In this document: in pieces, positions 32,273-41,805 of the stretch | Numbering within the stretch: the stretch's first letter is position 1 | Layout of the letters: each line of letters starts with the position of its first letter | Source: [Scytonema hofmanni] UTEX 2349 | GTDB lineage: Bacteria > Cyanobacteriota > Cyanobacteriia > Cyanobacteriales > Nostocaceae | Length of the DNA: 64,000 nucleotides | Reading direction: 5' to 3' | Assembly: GCF_000582685.1 (NCBI RefSeq) | Contig: NZ_KK073769.1 | Span: 1,289,960 to 1,353,959 of the forward strand | Notes under the pieces: model-generated | Told to the model about the DNA's origin: nothing | Database searches by the model: none | The model's input: only the letters and a program-made list of their open reading frames with translations | Made by a program: the position numbers and the translations under genes

Positions 32273-32803
32273 TCAAAGGTCACATTGATGGGTTTGGCAA
32301 AATTTAGCGTTATTAATTTCACTCTGCAAATTATTCAAAGAAATTATTTGTAAATTAGTCCCATTCTGAACCGCAGCAGTGATGTAAGCGAATTTTTGTC
32401 CGCGTTGAAAGGTGTCTCTACCAACTTTGGCGACAGAGCGAGAATTACGAAAGTCGTTGGCAATTTCTGAATTATAAATATTTTGCAGCAGTTTGATGCC
32501 CTTAGCATTATTAATGGTAAATTTTATGCTGGGGTCATCGCTGACTGTTATTCCTTCTTTAGTTACAATTCCATTTTGGGAAGTAGCATTTACATAAAAG
32601 TATAAATTACCCTTGCGACCTTCATAACCATGCGCTTCGCTGCTATATTTTAGCGCTGATAGTTGAGGTCTGGTTTTTGCCCACTTGAGGACGGTGTTAA
32701 TATTTTGTCCTGGTAGGGCATTTGCAGGGGCAATAGTTAAGGCGATCGCACAAACGGATAAAGCAACAGTAGATAATAAGTTAAATTTATGACGAGCGGG
32801 CAT
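32273..32803 (-). CDS. Secreted hypothetical protein
   Basis: Encodes 176 residues with a Sec signal peptide (LLSTVALSVCAIALTIAPANA, cleavage after ANA). The mature part is beta-rich and polar (GNLYFYVNATSQNG, FTINNAKGIKLLQNIYNSEI) and ends with two Cys (KFCQTHQCDL) that could form a disulfide. No family is recognised. It lies alone between the methyltransferase and the apc operon. Confidence 0.7.
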   Translation of the reverse strand: MPARHKFNLLSTVALSVCAIALTIAPANALPGQNINTVLKWAKTRPQLSALKYSSEAHGYEGRKGNLYFYVNATSQNGIVTKEGITVSDDPSIKFTINNAKGIKLLQNIYNSEIANDFRNSRSVAKVGRDTFQRGQKFAYITAAVQNGTNLQIISLNNLQSEINNAKFCQTHQCDL

Positions 32804-33842
32804 CGGTTTTCCCTGTGTGGAAGATAAGAATTATAGTTTAGGCGATCGCTAGATTATATTAGTGATTGCAGTCACACGGTATCTTGAATATTTCAAGGTT
32901 GTACAACAGATATATTCTGTGTCAACCTGAAGGCAAGATTCGTGTTTGGTTTTGATAAGCCATCAGCGGAAGTGTATGTCCACATCAAAGCTAAAGTGAA
33001 CAAAGCAGCGTGGAAGAGTAAGTAAAATTTATTACGCATAAATATAAGTTTTTTTATAAGTGAACGTTGATATATACAGCTTCACTCACTTCTATTTCGC
33101 AATAAGTCGGGAAATTTATTTTTGGGCGATCGCTCTCGTGCGTTGCCTCAATAAAGCTGCAAAATATCAATCATTTTTTGGCAAGTATCAGAAATGCTGT
33201 ACCAGTCCACGCGCTAAAATAAAGCGCCACACGACGCGATAACGGGAGACTAATAAAGTTTCAGGTAATTAAGTTAGGAGGAAGAGAGAATCCGGATGTA
33301 AAGACGTTCCGGCGGAACGTCTCTACAAGGATTTTAGTATTATGTAAAATTATTTTCATACTCGGATTCAGCAACGCCCAAATAAAATATAGTAGTTCTC
33401 ATTTGAGTTAAATACATAGAACGCATCGATTTTGTCACCAGGAACTAAAAATCACCACTCTTCATAGTCCGCGTTGGCGGACTTCGTTCGTATAGCCGCG
33501 ACTTCCAGTCGTCAGCCACTAACCGACACAAAACTGGGGACTTCGTTCGTATAGCCGCGACTTCCAGTCGTCAGGCACTAACCGATACAAAACTTAGGAT
33601 TTTTCTCACCGACGCCTCCCATCCACTTGCCCAACCAGACGCTTGTAGATTACAGATTGATACACTTCTTAATAAATCAGCCTGGATGACGCAAAACGTT
33701 CTAATCTAAAAGCTGAACTGGGTTAAATTTTTTTGGCAGTTTTGAAGGTGGCACGGAACTCCATGACCACACCGATGTGTCAAGCTGCTAACGAACCCAG
33801 GCTTAACACATAAATAATTATGATGGGAGTTTTACTAATCCG
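32804..33842. other. 1-kb apcE upstream region
   Basis: No intact gene. An open segment without a start near 32906-33022 (DIFCVNLKARFVFGFDKPSA, EVYVHIKAKVNKAAWKSK) looks like a gene remnant. A GACGTTCCGGCGGAACGTC palindrome lies near 33303-33321. The segment 33600-33842 precedes apcE, ends with GGGAG before the ATG and should contain the phycobilisome promoter and leader. A 60-residue frame near 33060 is judged spurious. Confidence 0.6.
33481..33598. repeat. 59-bp direct repeat, two copies
   Basis: GACTTCGTTCGTATAGCCGC begins two adjacent 59-base units (33481-33539 and 33540-33598) that differ at only a few positions. They share the TTCGTTCGT/TAGCCGCGAC motif with the repeats at 32080-32270 in inverse sense. 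Confidence 0.8.
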
Positions 33843-36800
33843 ATGAGTGTTAAGGCAAGTGGTGGAAGCTCAGTTGCGCGTCCGCAACTATATCAAACTT
33901 TAGCTTTGTCAACAATTACCCAAGCGGAACAGCAAGACCGCTTTTTGGGAACCGGCGAACTAAACGAACTCGAAAGCTATTTTGCATCTGGTGCAAAGCG
34001 TTTAGAAATTGCCCAGACGCTCACGGACAATTCTGAGATTATAGTCTCACGAGCCGCCAACCGAATTTTTGTTGGTGGTTCGCCAATGGCTTTCTTGGAA
34101 AAGCTCAAAGAACCAGAATTGGCAACAGTCGCTTCTGGGGGAATGGACGTTAGAGAGGGAATGAAATTAGGAACCGTAACCTACGTGGAAACTCGTGGTG
34201 GGTTCTTAGAAAACTTACGTTCAATTTTTAACTCCTCTCCTAGTGGTGGTGCAACACCTCCTGGTTTTAGACCAATCAACATTTCCCGTTATGGTCCTAG
34301 CAACATGGCTAAGAGCTTACGGGATTTGTCGTGGTTTCTGCGCTATGCAACTTATGCGATCGTTGCAGGCGACCCGAATATCATATCCGTGAATACACGG
34401 GGACTCCGGGAAATCATTGAAAACGCTTGTTCCGGTGAAGCGACACTCGTTGCTTTACAGGAAATCAAACTAGGCTCGCTTTCCTTTTTCCGCAAGGATG
34501 CTGAGGCAACAGATATTGTGACTCAGTACATGGATGTTTTGCTGAACGAATTCAAAGCACCCACTCCATCAAATAAACTGCGTCAACGTTCTTCGAGTGA
34601 CCAACAAGGGTTAGAACTGCCCCAAATTTACTTTAATGCGGCAGAGCGTAGACCCAAGTTTGTGATGAAGACTGGATTAAGCGCAGGTGAAAAAATTGAA
34701 GTCATCAAAGCGGCTTATCGGCAAATCTTTGAGCGTGACATTACCCGTGCTTACAGTCAGTCGATATCTAACCTGGAATCTCAGGTGAAGAACGGTACAA
34801 TCTCTATGAAAGAGTTTGTTCGTCGCCTTGGCAAATCTCCCCTTTACCAAAAACAGTTTTATCAGCCTTTTATCAACAGCCGCGCTTTAGAATTGGCATT
34901 TCGTCACTTCCTCGGACGCGGACCAAGTAGTCGGGAAGAAGTACAAAATTACTTCTCGATTATTTCCAATGGCGGTTTATCTGCTTTAGTCGATGCCTTG
35001 GTAGATTCTCAGGAATATTCTGACTACTTTGGAGAAGAAACAGTACCATACCTGCGCGGTCTGGGTCAAGAAGCTCAAGAATGCCGCAACTGGGGACCTC
35101 AGCAAGACCTGTTAAATTACAGTGCGCCTTTCCGGAAAGTACCTCAGTTTATCACGACATTCGCTGACTACGAACAGCCACTACCAGATCAACACGTTTA
35201 CGGTTCTGGTAACGATCCGCTGGAAATTCAATTTGGAGCGATTTTCCCGAAAGAAACTCGCAACCCCAGCACTCGTCCGGCGCCTTTTGGCAAAGATACC
35301 AAGCGGATTTTGATTCACAATGGTCCGGGTATTTCTAACCAAAATAGCAACCCGAAAGCGCGTGGTGAATTCCCAGGTTCCTTGGGTCCAAAAATCTTCC
35401 GGTTAGATCAGCTACCGGGCACACGAGGGAGAAAAGCAGCAACAGGTGTCAGTGTCAAATACTCGGAAAGCTCCACCCAAGCACTAATTAAAGGTGCTTA
35501 TCTGCAAGTTTTCGGTCGCGATGTTTACGAAGGTCAACGACTGAAAGTAGCAGAAATTAAGCTAGAAAACGGTGAAATTTCTGTAAGGGAATTTGTTCGC
35601 GCTTTGGCGAAGTCGGATCTGTTCCGGAAAATGTACTGGACTTCGCTTTATGTATGTAAAGCGATCGAGTACATCCACCGCCGCTTGTTGGGTCGTCCTA
35701 CCTACGGTCGTCAAGAAAACAATAAGTACTTCGATATTTGTTCTAAGAAGGGCTTCTACGCGCTTGTAGATGCGATTCTTGACAGTCCGGAGTACAGTGA
35801 GGCGTTTGGTGAAGATACAGTTCCTTACGAACGTTATTTGACTCCTCAAGGTGTATCGCTGCGACAACTACGCGTTGGTAGCATTCGCGAAGACGTCGTA
35901 GTTAACAGAGTTGACAAGGAAGAAATGCCGCGCTTTGTGGAACTTGGTGCTGTCACTCAAGAACGGTCAGAACCGGATATTCAGTCTCGGATTAACCAAG
36001 GTGTTAGTAAGAAGCGCGAACAAACGAAAATCTTCAAGCAGGTTGCTGGTACTAACGACAAAGTTGCCGTTAAAACTTTGATCAACGCTGCCTACCGTCA
36101 GGTTTTCGAGCGCGATATTGCTCCATACATCGTGAAAAACGAGTTTACGGTGTTAGAAAGCAAACTAGGTAACGGGGAAATTAACGTTAAGGAATTCATT
36201 GAAGGCTTAGGTAGTTCAAGTCTATACCAAAAAGAGTTCTACGCGCCTTATCCCAACACCAAAGTAATTGAACTGGGAACCAAGCACTTCTTAGGTCGTG
36301 CGCCATTAGATCAGGCGGAAATACGCAAGTATAACCAGATACTGGCTAGTGAAGGGCTGCGTGCCTTTATTGGGGCGATGGTGAACAGTGCCGAGTATCT
36401 GCAAGCCTTTGGTGAAGACGTGGTGCCTTATAACCGCTTCTTAACATTGCCAGCGGCTAATTATCCGAACTCTCAGAAATTGTACAACCAGCTCACCAAG
36501 CAAAACGATGATGTGGTTGTCCCCAGCTTTGATACAGTGCAGCCGCATATGGATGTGGCGAAAATGCCGCTTTTGAGCAAGGCGATCGCAGATTTGGCAT
36601 CGAAAACTCGCGACATCGACAAAACCAAACCGCTGTTTATCGAACTCGGTCGTTCTTTCAACGATGGTCGCGGACAGTCGGTGGAAGTTGGTGTTGGTAC
36701 AACTCAGCGCAAACCAGCACGTATTTACCGCATGACTGTAGGCTCAGGTCAAGCAGAAATGCAGCAGGTGATGGACGCGATTTACTGTCAGGTAATGGAT

Positions 36801-37244
36801 GTATTTAGCGGACAGGTTCCTAGTTACTTCCGCCGTTCTGACTTAGACAGCAAACTGCGAAACGGGGAAATTACCGTCCGCGAGTTTGTGCGCGATCTGG
36901 CTAGTTCAGAAATCTATCGCAAACGCTTCTATACGCCTTATCCCAATACCAAAGTGATTGAGTTCCTATTCCGTCACATATTGGGACGCGCACCAGCTAC
37001 TCAGGCAGAAATACGCACTTACAACAAGCTGCTAGCTGACGGTGGTTTAAAAGCTGCTGTAGAGGTGATGGTGGAAAGCCCAGAATACGCTCGTTACTTT
37101 GGTGAAGATGTCGTGCCTTACAACCGCTTCCCATCTCTACCTGCGGGGAACTACCTCGGTAGCGTCCAAGCGGCTGCGGACTTGGTGAAACAATCCTGGT
37201 CTAGCTTGTCACCGTCTGTGTTGACCGGCGGACGTGCTAGGTAG
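33843..37244 (+). CDS. apcE: Phycobilisome core-membrane linker (L-CM)
   Basis: Encodes 1133 residues. Residues 1-230 form the phycobiliprotein domain with chromophore Cys196 (ENACSGEATL), interrupted by the membrane-anchoring loop (about 78-145). Four Pfam00427-type linker repeats begin near residues 279, 542, 737 and 969, each with a VREFVR/MKEFVR-type core and a LGRxP...PYxR end. Four repeats are typical of pentacylindrical cores as in Anabaena. The protein organises the core and passes energy to photosystem II. First gene of apcEABC. Confidence 0.98.
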   Translation: MSVKASGGSSVARPQLYQTLALSTITQAEQQDRFLGTGELNELESYFASGAKRLEIAQTLTDNSEIIVSRAANRIFVGGSPMAFLEKLKEPELATVASGGMDVREGMKLGTVTYVETRGGFLENLRSIFNSSPSGGATPPGFRPINISRYGPSNMAKSLRDLSWFLRYATYAIVAGDPNIISVNTRGLREIIENACSGEATLVALQEIKLGSLSFFRKDAEATDIVTQYMDVLLNEFKAPTPSNKLRQRSSSDQQGLELPQIYFNAAERRPKFVMKTGLSAGEKIEVIKAAYRQIFERDITRAYSQSISNLESQVKNGTISMKEFVRRLGKSPLYQKQFYQPFINSRALELAFRHFLGRGPSSREEVQNYFSIISNGGLSALVDALVDSQEYSDYFGEETVPYLRGLGQEAQECRNWGPQQDLLNYSAPFRKVPQFITTFADYEQPLPDQHVYGSGNDPLEIQFGAIFPKETRNPSTRPAPFGKDTKRILIHNGPGISNQNSNPKARGEFPGSLGPKIFRLDQLPGTRGRKAATGVSVKYSESSTQALIKGAYLQVFGRDVYEGQRLKVAEIKLENGEISVREFVRALAKSDLFRKMYWTSLYVCKAIEYIHRRLLGRPTYGRQENNKYFDICSKKGFYALVDAILDSPEYSEAFGEDTVPYERYLTPQGVSLRQLRVGSIREDVVVNRVDKEEMPRFVELGAVTQERSEPDIQSRINQGVSKKREQTKIFKQVAGTNDKVAVKTLINAAYRQVFERDIAPYIVKNEFTVLESKLGNGEINVKEFIEGLGSSSLYQKEFYAPYPNTKVIELGTKHFLGRAPLDQAEIRKYNQILASEGLRAFIGAMVNSAEYLQAFGEDVVPYNRFLTLPAANYPNSQKLYNQLTKQNDDVVVPSFDTVQPHMDVAKMPLLSKAIADLASKTRDIDKTKPLFIELGRSFNDGRGQSVEVGVGTTQRKPARIYRMTVGSGQAEMQQVMDAIYCQVMDVFSGQVPSYFRRSDLDSKLRNGEITVREFVRDLASSEIYRKRFYTPYPNTKVIEFLFRHILGRAPATQAEIRTYNKLLADGGLKAAVEVMVESPEYARYFGEDVVPYNRFPSLPAGNYLGSVQAAADLVKQSWSSLSPSVLTGGRAR

Positions 37245-37641
37245 CGATCGCGCTTCGTCAATAGTCAATAGTCAATAGTCAACAGTCAATAGTGAAAAAC
37301 CTTTGACCTTTGACTTTGGACTATTGACTCTAGACAGCCTCACAACCCTCCGCAACAAAGCTTTCAGATTGTCTGTGCGACTGCAAATCTGAAAATAAAT
37401 ATTACAAAGTGTTAAGAGCAGTCATAGTTGCTCAACATAATGCCCGAAAATATTTTGCGGAAGGTATCTGAGTTTTACGGCTTGTGTAGTTCTATTTGCC
37501 CAAGTCAACTCGAAATTCCTAGCACAACACAAACAGTTTTGCAAGTGTTGTATCTAAGAAAACGAGAAAAACTCAATCAATCCAAAAAGTCGCACCAGTT
37601 TAATCAAATTCTGGTTTCATTAGTATTGGAGGAATCCATTA
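37245..37641. other. apcE-apcA spacer
   Basis: Contains an STRR array of AGTCAAT-type heptamers (37257-37330, with an inverse TTGACTATTGACTC part). A 9-base stem TTTCAGATT/AATCTGAAA (37362-37394) may attenuate or stabilise transcripts. An AT-rich stretch with GGAGG (37628-37632) leads to apcA. A separate apcA promoter is expected here because ApcA/ApcB are needed in far larger amounts than ApcE. An 82-residue frame in this stretch is judged spurious. Confidence 0.6.
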
Positions 37642-38127
37642 ATGAGTATCGTCACGAAAGCTATCGTGAATGCTGATGCAGAAGCTCGCTACCTCAGCCC
37701 TGGCGAACTAGATCGTATCAAGAGCTTTGTTACAAATGGTGAGCGTCGTCTTCGCATCGCTCAAGTTTTGACAGACAACCGCGAGCGGATTGTTAAGCAA
37801 GCTGGTGACCAACTGTTCCAAAAGCGTCCTGATGTTGTATCTCCTGGTGGCAACGCTTACGGTCAAGAAATGACTGCTACTTGCCTGCGTGACCTGGATT
37901 ACTACCTTCGCCTCATCACCTACGGAGTTGTTTCTGGTGATGTAACCCCCATCGAAGAAATCGGTGTTGTGGGTGTTCGCGAAATGTACAAGTCCTTGGG
38001 AACTCCCATTGACGCTGTTGCTTCAGGCGTAACCGCAATGAAGAATGCATCTGCATCTCTGTTGTCAAGTGAAGATGCTAGTGAAGCTGGCGGTTACTTC
38101 GACTACCTAGTCGGTGCAATGCAATAG
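37642..38127 (+). CDS. apcA: Allophycocyanin alpha chain
   Basis: Encodes 161 residues, full length. The phycocyanobilin attachment Cys81 is in TATCLRDLDYYLRL. The N-terminus MSIVTKAIVNADAEARYLSP and the globin-like helices are typical. It forms the core trimer with ApcB. GGAGG stands 9 bases before the ATG, giving strong translation. Confidence 0.98.
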   Translation: MSIVTKAIVNADAEARYLSPGELDRIKSFVTNGERRLRIAQVLTDNRERIVKQAGDQLFQKRPDVVSPGGNAYGQEMTATCLRDLDYYLRLITYGVVSGDVTPIEEIGVVGVREMYKSLGTPIDAVASGVTAMKNASASLLSSEDASEAGGYFDYLVGAMQ

Positions 38128-38192
38128 CTTGAACTTGTTTCTCTGTGGAAACAGAACAATTGCAATACGGTTGGAAATAAGGAATTAACAAC

Positions 38193-38678
38193 ATGCAAGA
38201 CGCAATTACCGCTGTCATTAACTCTTCAGACGTTCAAGGTAAGTACCTCGATACCTCTGCTTTAGAGAAATTAAAAGGCTACTTCTCAACTGGTGAACTA
38301 CGCGTTCGTGCTGCTAGCAGCATCAGCGCTAATGCTTCGGCGATCGTCAAAGAAGCTGTAGCAAAAGCCTTGTTGTACTCTGACATCACCCGTCCAGGTG
38401 GCAACATGTACACCACCCGTCGCTATGCTGCTTGCATCCGCGATTTGGACTACTACTTACGTTATTCTACCTACGCTATGTTGGCTGGAGATTCTTCCAT
38501 CCTTGATGAGCGCGTGTTGAATGGCTTGAAAGAAACCTACAATTCTTTGGGTGTACCCGTTGGTGCAACCGTACAAGCTATCCAAGCAATGAAAGAAGTA
38601 ACTGCTAGCTTAGTAGGTCCCGATGCCGGTAAGGAAATGGGCGTTTACTTCGACTATATCTCTAGCGGCTTAAGCTAA
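38193..38678 (+). CDS. apcB: Allophycocyanin beta chain
   Basis: Encodes 161 residues. Chromophore Cys81 lies in YAACIRDLDYYLRY, and Asn71, the residue usually gamma-N-methylated in beta subunits, is in GGNMYTTRR. It begins MQDAITAVINSSDVQGKYLD. It follows apcA by 65 bases. Confidence 0.98.
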   Translation: MQDAITAVINSSDVQGKYLDTSALEKLKGYFSTGELRVRAASSISANASAIVKEAVAKALLYSDITRPGGNMYTTRRYAACIRDLDYYLRYSTYAMLAGDSSILDERVLNGLKETYNSLGVPVGATVQAIQAMKEVTASLVGPDAGKEMGVYFDYISSGLS

Positions 38679-38722
38679 GAGCTAGTCAGCACTTAAGAAT
38701 TTAGGTGCGGCTTAATTAAGGT

Positions 38723-38828
38723 CTGGAAATCAATCGTGAGTGCTAGAAAGTTATGTCGCTTGTCTTTTTAAATTTAAATATTTGGAGTGATGAGTGTTAG
38801 CTGTCTAGTATTGATGATTGATTTCCAG
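38723..38828 (+). promoter_or_regulatory. Long-range inverted repeat between apcB and apcC
   Basis: CTGGAAATCAATC (38723-38735) and its exact complement GATTGATTTCCAG (38816-38828) can pair around an 80-base loop. It may cause partial termination or RNA processing that keeps apcC below apcA/B. The function is inferred. Confidence 0.6.
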
Positions 38829-38924
38829 CCTTGGAGTGATTAATTTAAAGATTTCTGTAAAAGATACACTCCCATTTTTTTGACATAAAAAAGTTTTCAC
38901 GATAAATACAGGAGATTTAACCCG

Positions 38925-39128
38925 ATGCGGATGTTTAAAGTTACCGCTTGTGTTCCCAGTCAAACTCGCATTCGCACTCAACGCGAACTGCAAAACACCT
39001 ATTTCACCAAGTTGGTTCCTTATGACAACTGGTTTCGCGAACAGCAGCGCATTATGAAAATGGGCGGCAAAATCGTCAAGGTGGAGCTAGCAACTGGCAA
39101 GCAAGGCACCAATACTGGGTTACTGTAA
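38925..39128 (+). CDS. apcC: Phycobilisome core linker, 7.8 kDa (L-C)
   Basis: Encodes 67 residues: MRMFKVTACVPSQTRIRTQR, ELQNTYFTKLVPYDNWFREQ and a basic C-terminus, the CpcD-like linker fold that caps allophycocyanin trimers. AGGAG is placed before the ATG. It is the last gene of the operon and is followed by a terminator. Confidence 0.97.
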   Translation: MRMFKVTACVPSQTRIRTQRELQNTYFTKLVPYDNWFREQQRIMKMGGKIVKVELATGKQGTNTGLL

Positions 39129-39166
39129 TTCCTACCCATATAACAAAAATTATTGTAGGGAGTTGC

Positions 39167-39195
39167 AAAGAGGTCAAAGATGACCTCTTTTTTGT
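39167..39195 (+). terminator. Rho-independent terminator of the apc operon
   Basis: Stem AAAGAGGTCA (39167-39176), 4-base loop, TGACCTCTTT (39181-39190), then a T run (TTTTTTGTTG). It stands 38 bases after apcC. Confidence 0.92.
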
Positions 39196-39417
39196 TGCTT
39201 GAAAGTCCTCAGGCGATGAAAGCCTGGGGCGTTGCGTGTACAAAGTCCGCCAAGGCGTAGGCTTTCATCGCTTCTCGGTTGCGTGCAATACGTGGTATAG
39301 AGACTTCGTGCGATCGCATCTTTACATTCGCGTCTCTACATTTATTTTTTGAACATGTATATGATTCAGGCGATTTCAAGTTATGTTAAATGCTTATCTA
39401 GTAGCCAATTTGACGAC

Positions 39418-39525
39418 TTATATTATGTCCTGATAATTAACATTAATAAAAATATCGCAACCTTTGTAGAGACGTTCCGCCGGAACGTCTAAACAAAAGT
39501 AAGTAATTTGCCGGACATAATATTA
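39418..39525. mobile_element. MITE-like element, about 108 bp (family B)
   Basis: Terminal inverted repeats of about 22 bases (left 39418-39439 with ATATTATGTCC, right 39504-39525 with GGACATAATAT; about 17 of 22 pair) enclose a GACGTTCCGCCGGAACGTC palindrome. Same family as 16856-16958. The remaining gap 39196-39417 holds GATGAAAGCCT / AGGCTTTCATC inverted segments related to the repeats at 32080-32270. Confidence 0.72.
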
Positions 39526-39563
39526 CGTAGGGCTTGCGATATGACCTCACCGATAGTCTGACT

Positions 39564-40565
39564 TCAATCAAACATCTTTACAAGGCGATAGCCACGAGTA
39601 TATAAAGGAACAGGAGCGACAACATTCTGCTTTTGCCTAGCCTGCTCAACAGTTTCATCAAAGATTATTAGCGTCTGGTGACCAACCTTCAGCCATTCTT
39701 CATAAGGCACGCTCATATCTTCTTCAACACCACCGACACTTGCTGGTATCATTGCTCGGTAAGCTTGGTTGAATTTTCGGCGGAACCGGAAATCTACGGA
39801 AATTCTCAGACCTTCGGCTTTGCGTCTTACTGTTTGGTGCAGTCCACGGGCATCGTTAAAGTACATCGTACCCTGTTGTAGTTGCACTTCCGTATAGGAG
39901 ACAACCATTGGAATATCTCCACCCTCATCAAAGTCGGACATCACCCGCATAGCCTGTAGTTCCATTTCGCGAGGCATTTCACCGGCTTCAATGGTAATGT
40001 TGTCGATATCGCCAAATAGTGGCAGCACCACTACTATGGCATCAGCGGGAACACCTGCCCAGACATCACTATGGCACTTTGAACTGGCAAAGGGCAAACG
40101 CGTCTTTTCTATGTCAGTTTTGCCATAGACCATACGAAGATTTACTGGTAAATCCACTGCATCGATTAAGTCATTTGCTCCGAGTTGGCAGAAAGCCTCA
40201 GCAACACTTTTTTGAAAAAGGTTAAATGCCAGAGTGTGTTCCCGCTTTGGCATTAATAAGCCAGTACCAGTATAGTTAGGCAAACTATTTCTAGCTTCCA
40301 GCAGTCGATTAAGCATTTCATCTTCTGAAAGAATTATGGGACTATTCAAACATGCTGAAATATACCCCGCAGCAGCGACTTGGATTTGTTGGAATAACTC
40401 AGGTTTTAATCTGTGTTCAAATAGCAATCGATGCTGCCGCTTTGTAGCAATTTTATCTGCAAGCTCATCAAATAGTTGATCGCCAAGCTGAGAAAATGCG
40501 ATCGCACGCTCATATTCCAACTCATCACACAGTGGCAAGCCTACTAAAAGTCCTTCCATCATCAT
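39564..40565 (-). CDS. 2-oxoglutarate/Fe(II) oxygenase-like protein
   Basis: Encodes 333 residues; three consecutive ATG codons at the start, the third best spaced from AGGAAGG. A cupin-type iron triad is visible: His165-x-Asp167 (KCHSDVW) and His243 (GLHQT). Arg254 (GLRISVDF) stands 11 residues after the distal His, as in 2-oxoglutarate-binding oxygenases. The N-terminal 150 residues are helical. The overall family is not one I can name and resemblance to other 2OG enzymes is low apart from these residues. It is divergently oriented to the methyltransferase/diiron oxidase pair, sharing a 478-base control region. A tailoring role on a small molecule is inferred. Confidence 0.7.
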   Translation of the reverse strand: MMMEGLLVGLPLCDELEYERAIAFSQLGDQLFDELADKIATKRQHRLLFEHRLKPELFQQIQVAAAGYISACLNSPIILSEDEMLNRLLEARNSLPNYTGTGLLMPKREHTLAFNLFQKSVAEAFCQLGANDLIDAVDLPVNLRMVYGKTDIEKTRLPFASSKCHSDVWAGVPADAIVVVLPLFGDIDNITIEAGEMPREMELQAMRVMSDFDEGGDIPMVVSYTEVQLQQGTMYFNDARGLHQTVRRKAEGLRISVDFRFRRKFNQAYRAMIPASVGGVEEDMSVPYEEWLKVGHQTLIIFDETVEQARQKQNVVAPVPLYTRGYRLVKMFD

Positions 40566-41043
40566 CCTTCCTGAAATTTTTCTAAAAATGAATAAAATAA
40601 TTGGCTAAGAACTCATGCACTCAAAGTTAATCCGTTTTTACAACGTATACTTGTATTAAAAATTAGCAGTATTATTCTTTTTTTGCTTCGTTAAATATAC
40701 TACTTCTCCATTTTTATTGAGTACAAGACATATTTATAAAATACGATTTAATTAGAGTTGTTTAATTAAACTATATATAAATGAAGTAGTAATAAAATTC
40801 ATGTAAACTCAAATTTATGATAAATCATTTATATATTAATAAAGAATTAAATTTAGTCTAATTCATTTGATTATTTTATTCTAAACCTAGACTGGAACTG
40901 AATAACAAGCAAATAGACAAAAATAAGTAAAAACAACATTAGCAACAAAATAATCAAATGTTATAACTTAAATAGTTCAACATTTAAGCTTTGTTTACAT
41001 CAAAAAAAGCAAATTAAAACCTAAATAAATAAAAATATCAATT
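40566..41043. promoter_or_regulatory. AT-rich divergent intergenic region
   Basis: 478 bases, very AT-rich and without HIP1 sites, between the oxygenase-like gene and the divergent methyltransferase. Related segments TTTAGTCTAATTCATTTGATTATTTTATT-like and AACAAAATAATCAAATGTT occur at 40853-40882 and 40943-40964. It should carry both promoters. I cannot define boxes with confidence. Confidence 0.5.
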
Positions 41044-41805
41044 TTGAAGAATAAAAACTCAACCAAAAGCCTATATAATCGCACAGCATCAGAGTGGGTT
41101 AGAACAGAACCCAGTTCGCTCTCAGACTTTACGGCACGCCCTTTTGTATTAGAGCTTTGTCAGCCTGTTACTGGTTTGCGAGTTCTTGACTTAGGTTGTG
41201 GTGAAGGTTATTGCAGTCGAGAGTTACGCCGACACGGGGCTGCACAAGTGCAAGGAATTGACCTTTCCCAAAGCATGATTGAAGCGGCACAGATGCAAGA
41301 AGTAGAAGACACGCTAGGTATTGACTACGAAGTGGGATGTGCTACTAACCTCAAGCAGTTTGGCGATCGCGAAATAGACCTAGTTGTTGCAGTTTTTCTA
41401 TTCAACTATTTGACAACGCAACAGACTCAGCAATGTATGGCTGAAGTCGCACGCATTCTCCGTCCTGGTGGTCGATTTGTGTTCAGCGTTCCGCATCCAT
41501 CCTTTCCATACATGCGACAGCCAGCATATCCATTCTATTTTCAAGTAGAGGGTACAGGCTACTTCAGCAAGCGAGATCAGCAGTTTTCTGGTCGTATTTG
41601 GAAACGAGATGGTTCCTGGCTAAATATCCAATTAGTTCACAAAACCTTTGAGGATTATTTTGATGCGCTCAAAAGTGCTGGCTTTAATACAATGCCAATC
41701 TTACAGGAATTACGGGTGACTCCAGAACATATTGCACTGGATGAGACATTCTTTAGTCCTTTAGTTGATATACCGCTTCATCTAGCTATACAGGTATCAC
41801 GATGA
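41044..41805 (+). CDS. Class I SAM-dependent methyltransferase
   Basis: Encodes 253 residues. The SAM site is VLDLGCGEGYCSRELRRHGA with acidic GIDLSQSMIEAA, then DLVVAVFLFNYL and the RPGGRFVFSVPHPSF loop typical of small-molecule methyltransferases. The only start giving the full domain is a TTG without a strong binding site, because stops precede it, so translation may be weak. Its last codons overlap the next gene by ATGA, showing coupling to the diiron oxidase. Confidence 0.85.
   Translation: MKNKNSTKSLYNRTASEWVRTEPSSLSDFTARPFVLELCQPVTGLRVLDLGCGEGYCSRELRRHGAAQVQGIDLSQSMIEAAQMQEVEDTLGIDYEVGCATNLKQFGDREIDLVVAVFLFNYLTTQQTQQCMAEVARILRPGGRFVFSVPHPSFPYMRQPAYPFYFQVEGTGYFSKRDQQFSGRIWKRDGSWLNIQLVHKTFEDYFDALKSAGFNTMPILQELRVTPEHIALDETFFSPLVDIPLHLAIQVSR

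Noticed and set aside
33060..33242. 60-residue plus-strand frame upstream of apcE
   Set aside because: No binding site and no protein-like pattern; AT-rich spacer with chance opening.
37428..37676. 82-residue frame overlapping the apcA start
   Set aside because: It overlaps apcA in another frame and covers the apcA leader with its ribosome binding site; composition is not protein-like.
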